From assembly GCF_011316935.1 (NCBI RefSeq), contig NZ_WLYS01000009.1:1-64000 (forward strand): a stretch of 64,000 nt of DNA. Direction: 5' to 3'. Shown here in pieces: positions 9,148 through 19,300 of the stretch. The position numbers and the translations under genes were made by a program. The DNA is from Sphingobacterium chungjuense (GTDB taxonomy: Bacteria > Bacteroidota > Bacteroidia > Sphingobacteriales > Sphingobacteriaceae). The notes under the pieces were generated by a model, which saw only the letters and a list, made by a program, of their open reading frames with translations, did no database searches and had not been told where the DNA came from. Numbering within the stretch: position 1 is the stretch's first letter; every line of letters starts with the position of its first letter.

Positions 9148-12138
9148 ATGAATCGTAAACTTTTAATGAATTGCCGCCTCATCGGGGCGTCAAAAGTGGC
9201 ATTCATGTGTCTATTTGCTATCCACGTTTCCAATCCACTGGAGGCAGATGCAAGATCTAGACTAACACATGTTGTCGAGCCAAATCAACAAAAAATCATC
9301 ACAGGACAAGTGACCAATTCTGATGGAACAGAGAACCTCTCTGGCGCGACCGTAAAACTAAAAGGTTCTAGCACAACAGTCACGACGAATGTCGACGGAT
9401 TTTTTGAAATCAGCGTGCCCAGTACCGAGGCCATTTTAGTGATTACCTACATGGGCTATCAATCCAGAGAAGTCCTAGTCGGAAACCAATCTGCAATTAC
9501 GGTAAGAATGGTGGAAGATTCCAACAGCTTAGATGAAGTCGTCGTCGTCGGTTACGGATCGTTGGATCGCAGGGATTTAACCAGTCCGGTATCCGTTATC
9601 AAACAGAAAGATCTCATTGCGGGCGCAGTTTCACCGCTCATCGCTATCCAAGGAAAAGTACCCGGATTAACGGTTGCTTCTACGAATGGTACAGATCCAA
9701 ATGCTGGCCTGTCCCTACAACTTCGTGGTGTGAATTCCATCAACGCTTCGCAAGGACCATTAGTCGTGATTGATGGTGTGCCGGGTGGCGATATCAACTC
9801 CGTGGTACGGGAAGATATCGAATCCATCAACGTTTTGCGGGATGCATCTGCGGCAGCAATCTATGGTACACGAGCTTCTGGCGGTGTGATTTTGATCACT
9901 ACGAAAAGACCGCAAATTGGAAAAACAAACGTCACATTTACTTCCGAATACTTTACCGAGCGTGTTCGCAGACGCCCAGAAGTACTTACCGGAGATGAGT
10001 TTGTGGAGTATGGTTTGGGAGAAGATTTGGGGCATCGCACCGATTGGTACGACGAAGTAATGAATAAAAATCCGTTTTCACATCGCCAAGTAGTGAACAT
10101 ATCTGGAGGTTCGGAAAATGCTAACGTCTATACCACTTTCTTTAAACGGAAAGCAGAAGCTATTGCGATGGGATCCGAGCGTGGCGAATTAGGCGGAAGA
10201 ATTAATTCAAATTTTAAATTTTTCGATGGCAGAGCCGAGCTGAGTACACAGGTCAGCTACAATCAGGTGGATGCTGACTTCACCAACAACGACATATTTA
10301 ATATGGCTTTGGTACTTAACCCAACTGAAACTCCGTACAATACATCCGATATAACCGGATACAACGTACTTGTCGGCGGATACGATTATTGGAATCCTCT
10401 AGCCGAGGTCGCGCTACGTAGTGATCAGCGCCAATACCGCTATTTACTGGCTAATAGCGCGCTGAAAATTAATATTACCGATCAGCTATCCACCACGGCC
10501 ACGGTTGGTATCAAGAGCAACAGTGAGCACGGACGCTTTTATCGTTCGGCGCAACATCGGGAATCTCGCTTAAACGGTATCGACGGTTACGCAAGTCAAA
10601 ATTATGGACGCTGGGAAGATCGTATTTTTGAGTGGTCTGCCTCCTATGATAATCGTTGGGAAAGACATCACCTCAATGCCGTAGCAGGATATAGTTATCA
10701 AGATTTTAACGGTCAAGGATTTAATGCAAACAACTCTAACTTCCCGGTAGATGGTATCCGCGAACATGATCTCGGAACGGGTACATTTCTTCCGGATGGC
10801 CGTGCTGGAATGGGTTCCTACAAAAACCCTTGGGTAAAACTAGCAGCCTTTTTCGGTCGAGCCAATTATTCGTTCGACAACCGATACATTGCGACAGCAA
10901 CAGTGAGACATGAAGGTTCGTCTAAATTTGATCCAGCGAATCGCTGGGGAACATTTGCCGGTATATCCGGTGCGTGGCGCATCTCCGAAGAAGCATTTAT
11001 GAAAAATGTCGGCTTCATCCAAGACCTAAAACTTAGAGCTGGATACGGTGAAACTGGAAACGAAGGTTTTAGCGCCAATACGGCTAGACGAATGTATGGT
11101 GCCGATACTTGGTGGTTGTTTGCAGGAAACTGGAATAGAACCTATGGTGTAATGCATAACCAGAATAGAGATATCCGCTGGGAGGTGAAGAAGGAATACA
11201 ACATTGGATTGGATTTCACCATTCTGAACAACAAATTGACTGGTCGCGTGGATTATTACAAGCGTTTCATTGATGATATGATCTATGACATTAGCGTATC
11301 GCAACCACCCGCTATTCATGATCGCACCCAAATGAATATTGGCGATATGCAAAATCAAGGGATAGAATTTGAGCTAAATTATAATGTGGTCAACAATGCA
11401 GACTGGAATTACACGACCACCTTTGTCGCTGCACATAATCGTAGTCGTTTGAACTCCTTGTGGGGAAGCCAGACTTTTGCTGATCGCAAAGGATTTCCTG
11501 CTCCAGGATCGCCAGGAAATGCGGTTCGATTATTCCCAGGAGAAGATATTGGCCGATTCTTCATCTGGCAGCATGCTGGTTTTACGGATGATGGTCAGTG
11601 GATGTTATACGATCAAAATGGCGAAGCATTTGACGTAACGGAGCGCAACAAGACGCTAGCCGACAAGCGATTTATCGGAAATGGAATTCCCCGCGTACAG
11701 CTTTCTTGGAATCACAGCATTGCCTACAAAAACTGGGATGCCGGTGTGTACATGCGTAGCTGGCTGGGGTACGATGTCTTCAACATGATTAATATGTATT
11801 ACAGTTTGCCAAATGTACGCGGACAGAATGTACTGCGTACCGCTTTTGAAGAACATCGGGATATTGTTGGCGAGAAAGAACTAAGCGACTACTGGTTAGA
11901 AAAAGGCGATTTCTTAAAGATAGATGTTATCAGCTTAGGATACACCTTCAAAAAAGATTGGATCAAGCCGTTGAGCAATTTACGTTTGTATGCGTCAGGC
12001 AGAGATCTATTTGTATTCACCAAATACAGCGGTTTGGATCCCGAGGTTAATATCAACGGATTGGAACCTGGATTTGAGGAGCGCAATGCCTATCCAAAAA
12101 CCAGAACCTTTATGTTTGGCTTACAAGCTAATTTTTAA
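9148..12138 (+). CDS. SusC/RagA-family TonB-dependent outer-membrane transporter (second locus)
   Basis: This TonB-gated channel pairs with the following SusD. The ATG at 9148 is chosen over 9097 because it begins a basic, hydrophobic leader (MNRKLLMNCRLIGASKVAFM) and sits just behind a -7 box. Next come a regulatory beta-sandwich (about 50-125), the box LDEVVVVGYG, plug motifs QGKVPGL, VVIDGVPGG, NVLRDASAAAIYGTRASGG, and a barrel ending YPKTRTFMFGLQANF. The length of 996 is normal. No sigma/FecR pair adjoins it, so regulation must differ from the first locus. The substrate is unknown. Confidence 0.95.
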   Translation: MNRKLLMNCRLIGASKVAFMCLFAIHVSNPLEADARSRLTHVVEPNQQKIITGQVTNSDGTENLSGATVKLKGSSTTVTTNVDGFFEISVPSTEAILVITYMGYQSREVLVGNQSAITVRMVEDSNSLDEVVVVGYGSLDRRDLTSPVSVIKQKDLIAGAVSPLIAIQGKVPGLTVASTNGTDPNAGLSLQLRGVNSINASQGPLVVIDGVPGGDINSVVREDIESINVLRDASAAAIYGTRASGGVILITTKRPQIGKTNVTFTSEYFTERVRRRPEVLTGDEFVEYGLGEDLGHRTDWYDEVMNKNPFSHRQVVNISGGSENANVYTTFFKRKAEAIAMGSERGELGGRINSNFKFFDGRAELSTQVSYNQVDADFTNNDIFNMALVLNPTETPYNTSDITGYNVLVGGYDYWNPLAEVALRSDQRQYRYLLANSALKINITDQLSTTATVGIKSNSEHGRFYRSAQHRESRLNGIDGYASQNYGRWEDRIFEWSASYDNRWERHHLNAVAGYSYQDFNGQGFNANNSNFPVDGIREHDLGTGTFLPDGRAGMGSYKNPWVKLAAFFGRANYSFDNRYIATATVRHEGSSKFDPANRWGTFAGISGAWRISEEAFMKNVGFIQDLKLRAGYGETGNEGFSANTARRMYGADTWWLFAGNWNRTYGVMHNQNRDIRWEVKKEYNIGLDFTILNNKLTGRVDYYKRFIDDMIYDISVSQPPAIHDRTQMNIGDMQNQGIEFELNYNVVNNADWNYTTTFVAAHNRSRLNSLWGSQTFADRKGFPAPGSPGNAVRLFPGEDIGRFFIWQHAGFTDDGQWMLYDQNGEAFDVTERNKTLADKRFIGNGIPRVQLSWNHSIAYKNWDAGVYMRSWLGYDVFNMINMYYSLPNVRGQNVLRTAFEEHRDIVGEKELSDYWLEKGDFLKIDVISLGYTFKKDWIKPLSNLRLYASGRDLFVFTKYSGLDPEVNINGLEPGFEERNAYPKTRTFMFGLQANF

Positions 12139-12155
12139 CCTAAAGCAATTTATAG

Positions 12156-13841
12156 ATGAAAACGAAAAATATAGTATTAGGGATACTGACTTTGAGTAGC
12201 CTCATGATCGGATGTACCAAGCTAGATCAAGAATTCTACAGTCAAGTAACGCCAGAAACTTTCTTCCAAAGTGAGAAAGATATTTTGGCTGCGCTGAATC
12301 GTCCATTTACACATGCGCGCTGGTATCTGGGCGAAGATCGCTGGCGACTACAAGAATACACCGCAGATAATTTTGCCATCACCACAAAAGGCAGACATTG
12401 GTACAATGGTGGCGAGAACGAACGTTATCACTACCATCGGTGGACACAAGATGAAGGTTGGATTTGGGGCAGTTGGCGCGGTACATTGATGGGCGTTGCG
12501 CTAGCGCTGGATGCCAAGACAGATTTGGAGAAACTGGATTATACGCGTTTTGCGCTGACCGAAGACGATAAACAAGCGCACCTGAATCAGCTCAATACCT
12601 TGGCTGCTTTCTTCTACTTACGCGGACTCGATTACTTTGGCGGAATGCCCATATTCACCACACTGGAAGGCGAAAGCTTGCCCCGAAATACGGATGCAGA
12701 ACTGTTCGCTCACATTGAATCGATATTACAGACAGCCATTCCACTCCTACCCAACAAAGAAGCCGGTGCAGCAGAACAAGGCGAACTGAAAGCTGCCGCC
12801 GCTGTCAGCATGTTGGCAAGGCTATACTTCAATGCGGAAGCTTACATTGGTAAACCTATGTATCAGGAATGCATGCAACTTTGCCAAGCCATCGTCGATC
12901 AGCAACATGGTAGTTATTCCTTGGATCAGAATTGGCACGGTCCACATGGATTTAGCAATCATCAATCGCCAGAAATTATCTGGTCGATTCCTTCGGAATT
13001 CAATAAATTACAGTACGACTGGTTTTATGCCGACTTTTACCACTACAATTCGCGGCAATTTTTCGATCAGGATATGGGCGCGAATAATGGGGCACACTTA
13101 ACACCTTCTCGTCGGCCAGACAGCACGCTATATGCTGGAGCATTTAGATTAGGTTCGCCTTTCGAAAAATTTGCTGCTACGGATCTCCGAAAAAGACCTT
13201 ATCGATACTTGGGGAACGGCACGTACGAAGGCATGTTTATCAACGGACCACATCGTACGCGAACCGGTGGTGCGATTAATGGTGGCGAAGAATATCGTGA
13301 TCAGCCATTGATCTTCAGAGATCAAGTCGGTAGATTCTCCGAAGTTGGACCCGGCAAGCGTTATCCTACCATTGCTGATTTGCCTTCTACGATGGCTAAT
13401 GGCGAAGAAAACACGGGCGTGCGATTGGTCAAAGTGCCCATTCCGACCTTAGCAGAAAACACATTACGTTGGGGGGCAGATAATCCAGCGATTCGGTTAG
13501 CCGAAATCTACTATATGCTGGCCGAATGCAAATGGCGAACCGGTGATATTGCGGGTGCAGCAGAATTGATTAATGCCGTGCGTCGAAGAAATTTCACCGG
13601 CGGAGCGGATCCCAATCCAGTAACCGTAGCCAATCTCGACAAATACCGCTTCTTAGACGAATGGAGTATTGAATTTCTGGGCGAAGGCCGACGAAGGACA
13701 GATCTGATTCGATGGGACGCCTTTGTTACGGAAGCTTGGTGGGATCATCAACCGTCCAACTCCCGACATTTACATCGCTTTCCAGTGCCGACCGAAGCGA
13801 TATCAGGCAACAATAATTTGGAGCAAAACCCGGGCTATTAA
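12156..13841 (+). CDS. SusD/RagB-family outer-membrane lipoprotein (second locus)
   Basis: This is the substrate-binding partner of the SusC gene 17 bases upstream. The 561-residue protein has a lipoprotein leader with lipobox MIGC (Cys about residue 20) followed by TKLDQEFYSQVTPETFF, a typical SusD mature start. The late motif FLDEWSIEFLGEGRRRTDLIRW and the terminus LEQNPGY are the classic SusD C-terminal signatures. A strong terminator follows at 13871-13908, so the SusC/SusD pair is a stand-alone two-gene operon without an adjacent glycosidase. Confidence 0.95.
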   Translation: MKTKNIVLGILTLSSLMIGCTKLDQEFYSQVTPETFFQSEKDILAALNRPFTHARWYLGEDRWRLQEYTADNFAITTKGRHWYNGGENERYHYHRWTQDEGWIWGSWRGTLMGVALALDAKTDLEKLDYTRFALTEDDKQAHLNQLNTLAAFFYLRGLDYFGGMPIFTTLEGESLPRNTDAELFAHIESILQTAIPLLPNKEAGAAEQGELKAAAAVSMLARLYFNAEAYIGKPMYQECMQLCQAIVDQQHGSYSLDQNWHGPHGFSNHQSPEIIWSIPSEFNKLQYDWFYADFYHYNSRQFFDQDMGANNGAHLTPSRRPDSTLYAGAFRLGSPFEKFAATDLRKRPYRYLGNGTYEGMFINGPHRTRTGGAINGGEEYRDQPLIFRDQVGRFSEVGPGKRYPTIADLPSTMANGEENTGVRLVKVPIPTLAENTLRWGADNPAIRLAEIYYMLAECKWRTGDIAGAAELINAVRRRNFTGGADPNPVTVANLDKYRFLDEWSIEFLGEGRRRTDLIRWDAFVTEAWWDHQPSNSRHLHRFPVPTEAISGNNNLEQNPGY

Positions 13842-13870
13842 TACACTTTGTAAAATCGTTTGACAACTTA

Positions 13871-13908
13871 AAATCCTTTCTGAATTGGCCATTCAGAAAG
13901 GATTTTTT
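13871..13908 (+). terminator. Intrinsic terminator after second susD
   Basis: A 15-base perfect stem (AAATCCTTTCTGAAT and its complement) encloses a 5-base loop and runs directly into TTTTTT, 29 bases after the susD stop. Confidence 0.9.
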
Positions 13909-13991
13909 CATGAATATATCCTATCAATAGATAACACCCATCACTGGCTATCCAGCGAGCGCAGTATACCAATAAATTGCAATTTTAATCG

Positions 13992-13999
13992 TACCTTTG
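13992..13999 (+). promoter_or_regulatory. -7 box TACCTTTG for ABC-F gene
   Basis: An exact TAnnTTTG match 65 bases before the ABC-F ATG, inside the intergenic space after the susD terminator. No convincing -33 element was seen. Confidence 0.5.
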
Positions 14000-14064
14000 T
14001 ACGCGATTTAGCATACAATAATTTATGGAGAGTAATCTCCTACAACACGTAAAATACATCATTC

Positions 14065-15690
14065 ATGATTAATATATCAAACCTCTCCCTTCGTTTCGGA
14101 AAACGCATACTTTTTGAGGATGTGAATTTAAAATTCACTCCGGGCAATTGTTATGGTATTATCGGAGCAAATGGAGCTGGAAAATCTACTTTTTTAAAAA
14201 TCATCTCGGGTGAGGTAGATCCATCGACGGGTTCTGTTGCCTTCACTCCGGGTGAGCGCATGTCGGTACTTAGTCAAGATCACTATGCTTTTGACGAATT
14301 CAGCGTTTTAGAAACGGTGATGATGGGAAATCAGGATTTGTACAAAATCATGAAAGAGAAAGATGCCATCTACATGAAGGAAGATTTCTCCGATGCGGAT
14401 GGTGAGCGCGCCGGCGAGCTGGAAAGTCTTTTCGCAGAGATGGACGGTTGGAATGCCGAAAGTAATGCCGCTACCCTATTAAGCAATTTGGGAATTAGAG
14501 AAGAGCAGCATACCAAATTGGTGCAAGAACTGGATGGTAACGAAAAAGTTCGCGTGCTCTTAGCACAAGCCCTTTTTGGTAAACCAGATATCTTGATTCT
14601 CGATGAGCCTACCAATGATTTGGATATCAAAACCATTGCTTGGTTAGAAGATTTCTTAGCTTCTTACGAAGCAATTGTATTAGTCGTATCCCACGATCGT
14701 CACTTCTTAGATGCGGTGTGCACGCACATTGTGGATATCGATTTCAGCAAAATGACGATCTACACGGGTAACTATACCTTCTGGTACGAATCTTCTCAAT
14801 TAGCATTGAAACAACGTTCGGATCAGAACAAGAAAATGGAAGATAAGGTGAAGGAATTGCAGGAATTTATCCGTCGTTTCTCGGCCAATGCTTCCAAATC
14901 CAAACAAGCTACTTCTCGTAAGAAAGCCTTGGATAAGATCAATATCGACGAGATCAAACCGTCGAACCGTAAATACCCTGCTATCATGTTCAACTCCATG
15001 GATCGGGAGCCGGGAGATCAAATTTTGCAGGTGGAAGGATTGAGCAAAACAGTAGATGGACAGGTCTTTTTCAAAGACATTTCCTTCATGGTCAACAAAG
15101 GCGATAAGATCGCGATCTTGGCAGAAAACAACTTAGTGACTTCCGCTTTTTACGACATCCTTTCGGGTCGTGATCAAGATTATAAAGGTGAATTCAAATG
15201 GGGTGTTACGATTACGCCAGCAGATATGCCGATTGATAATGCTGATTTCTTCGAAGGCAGCAAGGAAAATTTGGTGGACTGGTTGAGAACGTACTCAACG
15301 CGTCCAGATTCTGACGAACAGTTTATCCGTGGTTTCTTGGGCAAAATGTTATTCTCTGGCGAAGAGGTACTGAAGAAATGTTCTGTACTTTCCGGAGGAG
15401 AAAAAATGCGTTGTATGTTCTCTCGTATGATGTTGCAAGGCGCTAACTTCTTGATGTTTGATGAGCCAACCAACCACTTGGATTTGGAATCAATCACAGC
15501 ATTAAATAACGGTATGACAGATTTTAAGGGTTCTGTTTTATTCACTTCGCGAGATCATGAGTTGACCGAAACGGTAGCGAATCGTGTGATTGAATTGACG
15601 CCAAACGGCATCATCGACAAATTGATGTCTTACGATGAGTACATTCAGTCGGAAGTAGTGCAAGCACAGCGCGAAGAAATGTATAAATAA
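14065..15690 (+). CDS. ABC-F family ATPase (YbiT-like)
   Basis: This soluble twin-cassette ATPase belongs to a family that acts on ribosomes and has no membrane domains. Cassette 1 has an intact Walker A (GANGAGKST, residues 34-42), Walker B (DILILDEPTNDLD) and H-loop (VVSHDRHFLD), but a weak signature (LDGNEKVRVLLAQ rather than LSGGQ). The inter-domain linker, about 245-305, is basic and helical. Cassette 2 keeps a good signature (LSGGEKMRCMFSRM) and Walker B (FLMFDEPTNHLD). Its Walker A is degenerate (ILAENNLVTSAF, no GKS/T) and its switch is TSRDHEL. One composite ATP site may therefore be weakened. The exact role (translation factor or resistance) cannot be assigned. Confidence 0.9.
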   Translation: MINISNLSLRFGKRILFEDVNLKFTPGNCYGIIGANGAGKSTFLKIISGEVDPSTGSVAFTPGERMSVLSQDHYAFDEFSVLETVMMGNQDLYKIMKEKDAIYMKEDFSDADGERAGELESLFAEMDGWNAESNAATLLSNLGIREEQHTKLVQELDGNEKVRVLLAQALFGKPDILILDEPTNDLDIKTIAWLEDFLASYEAIVLVVSHDRHFLDAVCTHIVDIDFSKMTIYTGNYTFWYESSQLALKQRSDQNKKMEDKVKELQEFIRRFSANASKSKQATSRKKALDKINIDEIKPSNRKYPAIMFNSMDREPGDQILQVEGLSKTVDGQVFFKDISFMVNKGDKIAILAENNLVTSAFYDILSGRDQDYKGEFKWGVTITPADMPIDNADFFEGSKENLVDWLRTYSTRPDSDEQFIRGFLGKMLFSGEEVLKKCSVLSGGEKMRCMFSRMMLQGANFLMFDEPTNHLDLESITALNNGMTDFKGSVLFTSRDHELTETVANRVIELTPNGIIDKLMSYDEYIQSEVVQAQREEMYK

Positions 15691-15715
15691 TACCTGACCC
15701 AATCACGTATTTTAA

Positions 15716-15756
15716 AACACCCTCGATAAATTTCTATTCATCGAGGGTGTTTTTTT
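15716..15756 (+). terminator. Intrinsic terminator after ABC-F gene
   Basis: The stem ACACCCTCGAT / ATCGAGGGTGT is followed by a T7 tract, 26 bases after the ABC-F stop. Confidence 0.92.
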
Positions 15757-15784
15757 GTGATAGGGTCGTTATCTTAGTGCCTTG

Positions 15785-16303
15785 ATGAACTCCAACGATA
15801 GCAAGCTAAAATCTTTAAAACGGTATATTTCGGATACAGATGTTTCGATATCCGTCAGAAATCGAAAAGTAAACCTTTTGAATTACCAGAAATTCAAGTA
15901 CGTTTTCTTTGGTGGTTTTAATGTTTTACTGAATTGGACACTGTTTTATCTGATCTTCCACTATGTCACCTTCAAAAACAATGTAGAAGTGCTCGGATTG
16001 ATTACCATCAGCCCCTATATCTTTGCGCTATTAACGTCTTTTGTAGTAACTTTCTTCACGGGGTTTCTGTTTAATTTCTTTTTCGTATTTAAGCAAAATG
16101 AACACGCACCGAAATTTGGTAATCGGCTACTTCGCTATTTTGCTACCAATATGGGATCGTTGGTCTTGAATTATTTCCTACTCAAATTGTTTGTCGAGTT
16201 ATTGCACTGGTATCCGACGCCATCACAGGTGCTATGTACTTCGCTCATCACCATATACAGTTACCTCGCACAGCGGAAGTTTACGTTTAGCAAGAAGTTT
16301 TAG
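15785..16303 (+). CDS. GtrA-like membrane protein
   Basis: A 172-residue integral membrane protein with four predicted membrane segments (about 37-55, 72-97, 108-128 and 140-157), matching the GtrA/DPMS fold. The sequence KYVFFGGFNVLLNWTLFYL is typical of the first GtrA helix. Family members are thought to flip or help move polyprenyl-phosphate-linked sugars for cell-surface polysaccharide modification. The ATG at 15785 is used; a TTG lies just upstream. It sits alone between a terminator and a convergent TonB receptor gene, so the glycan partner is not visible. Confidence 0.85.
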   Translation: MNSNDSKLKSLKRYISDTDVSISVRNRKVNLLNYQKFKYVFFGGFNVLLNWTLFYLIFHYVTFKNNVEVLGLITISPYIFALLTSFVVTFFTGFLFNFFFVFKQNEHAPKFGNRLLRYFATNMGSLVLNYFLLKLFVELLHWYPTPSQVLCTSLITIYSYLAQRKFTFSKKF

Positions 16304-16320
16304 CGCATTATCTACAAAAT

Positions 16321-16357
16321 ACCACTACCCCCATCTATATATGTCGGGAATAGTGGT
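16321..16357. terminator. Weak inverted repeat between convergent genes
   Basis: The arms ACCACTA (16321-16327) and TAGTGGT (16351-16357) lie between the ends of the gtrA-like gene and the TonB receptor gene. The loop is long and there is no strong T tract. A terminator role is possible but weak. Confidence 0.35.
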
Positions 16358-16377
16358 AGTAAGCATAGCACTAAAAT

Positions 16378-19300
16378 TTAGAAAATATATCGAATACCTA
16401 ATTGCATCTGCCAAGTAGTTCCCAAAGTACTTGCATTCTGAAATGGCGTAGTTGGTAGCTCCCCATTAATCACATTCATATTAAATTCTGGAATACCAGA
16501 CTGTGGCGTCCTTTGGGTATTTAAAACTGGTTGTCCTTGATTGTTTACGCCAGGAATTACATTATTTCCATACAAAAATTGTGCATTATTAAGCCGACTT
16601 TGTACACCCGAACTTTTACTAATTAAATTACCGAAATTAATGACCTCGGCACTTAACTGTAACGTATGTCTACGAGGACCAATATTCGTATAGATATCTT
16701 GCAAGACGCGCACATCAAATCGATTTAACCACGGCATTAAAAAACCGTTCCTTGGCATGTAACCACCATTATATTTCTCTAAACCGTTCTCTGCTATAAA
16801 TAGACTCAACGCTTCGCGTTGTTCTTCTGCAGTGAACAATAATTGACCATTTGCGTTCACACGATCTACAAAGTTTAAAGAGTTTAGATCGCGCGGCAAG
16901 TAAATTAGATCATTACTAGCACCATCGCCATTTATGAATGATGTATAAACATAAGAGAATCGACCTTGGGATGATCCTGTGTAAACTATTCCCACCGTGG
17001 TAGCCAATGAGTTCGCATATTCATACCTATAGCTCAGATTTCCGACCAAACGATGCGGAATGGCAAAAGCCGATGGATGTAAAATCTGATCATTTGGACC
17101 GTTAATATTTGGAGATCCGCCCCATGCCGAGCTGGCACTAGATCCAGCATTAGCACTTACCTCTCGGGCATCAGAGTACGTATAAAAAATACCGCCGCTA
17201 AATCCCTGAAAATAGGGCACATTTAATCCTATTGTAGCGCTTAGCGCATGTCCTTTGACATTGGTATTCGTAAGTACGGTCGCATTATTAGCACCGATCA
17301 GTGGATTGAATCGTTGAACGCCATTTGGATAGAAAGTTCTATTATCGCCAAAGTCACCTTCTTCACCGGATGATCCATAATTTAGAAATGTATTTGAAGA
17401 CGCTCTATTTGCACCAAATTGGAATACAGCATTAATGTCTCTGGTGTACAAGAAGTCTCCTGTTAGCGTAACCGGAGTATTGGGTATCTTGTAATCCCCA
17501 CCAACACTGGTACGCCACACCATGGGCATTTTAAAATCACGATCCACCAACGCAAAAGAGCTTGGAGCCCCTTCTCTAGGTGTACTTATAAAGACATTTT
17601 CCGCACCTTGTGGTACATTATTTAAATGATAATATGGATCCGGATTAAATCGTACATTACCGATCCAACCTGCCACATCAGCATACGATCCTGGTTCGAT
17701 CGTATTTTGCAGTACGCCAGCACCAGTAGGCATATTGGTTAGCCATACAAAAGGTACACGTCCTGAGAAGAAACCAGTACCACCACGAAGCACTAAACTA
17801 CGATCGCCGAACACATCATAATTCACACCAAAACGAGGAGATACCAGCAATTGTGATTTTGGCCATAAACCTGAATTGTAATTCGTTGGCATACCATTCA
17901 CATCTACTAAACGCATGGCATCAATAGATGGGTTTGGAGTCAAACTATTCATATAAATAGGCAACTCTGCTCGAACGCCATATGTAATGGTTAGTTGATC
18001 AGTTGCTGTCCACCGATCTTGTGCATATAGTGAGGCTAAGCCAAAATTAATGCGTGAGTAAGTATCCTGTCCTTCGTATGGATATGTTAATCCAAACATG
18101 ATTGGGGCGATTTCATTCGGGCTGCCTGTCGATAAGAAATCTTCTACGGAAGCATATCTATAATAAGATGTACCCATTCTAGTAAAGCTGTTGCCGAAAT
18201 TTTGAATTTCAAAAGCTGCACCAAAAGTGAAAGTGTGCCTGTCAGCTGATAGGGTTAAGTTATTGATAAACGAATAGTTATTATTAATGACATCATTGTT
18301 ATAAGAAAATAGTTCTGTGCCAAAACTCATGTAGTTTTGATATGGAGAATTAGTATTGCTATGTGTACCATCTCCTATATCTACGAAAGGAAATAGCTGA
18401 TTGCTTGGCGTGGTACGTGTATCTTGAATACGCGTATATGTTGCTAGAAATTGATTGTTCAGCCTAGCATTAAGATTACTATTCAATTCAGCAGTTAGCG
18501 ATCGTACAACATTCCTAAAGGCATAATTTCCGTTTTCAAACGTTATCGAATTTTGACTGATCCGCCCGGTCTGACTTCGAGGAAATGGCCCTGAATTTCC
18601 ATTGGCACCTTGCATCGATGATCCAACAACTTGATTATAACGAACGGCCAATTTATGTCTTTCATCGATATTCCAATCTACTCGAGCCAAAAATTTGGTA
18701 CTTGATTCTCGAGCTTCTTCGGCATATCCTTCATAACGACCTGGATCCCAACCCCATTGATTGATCAGATGCGCACGAACCGCTTCCAAATCGCTTCGCG
18801 TTGTTCTGGCAATATTTTCTTCGGGTACAGCTAGACCGTTTTCAGAAGCACGCCAACGATTTGAACCAGAAGCATTCCCGCCGGTAGCTTCTTCTCGCTC
18901 TGCGTTTACAAAAAGAAATAATTTGTCTTTGAGAATGGGCCCACCTAGTCTAAATCCATAATTACGTTTAGCAGCATCAATTCGTTCTATAGTAACATCC
19001 CCTATTCGCCTTCCCTGCAGATCTTGATTTTGTAAAAAGTAATAAGCGGAACCTTCCACTCTATTCGTCCCGCTGCGAGTAACTGCATTAATGCCCGCAC
19101 CTGTGAAACCTGATTGTGTCACATCAAACGGAGCGATGTTCACACTAATTTCTTCAATGGCATCCAGAGAGATCGGTTGCGAATTACCGCCCGGCAATGG
19201 GTTAGTACTCAAACCAAAACCGTTATTGAAGTTTGCACCGTCGATTTGTAAGTTGTTGTAACGCGCGTCACGACCCGCAAATGAGTTGCCATTTGCCTGT

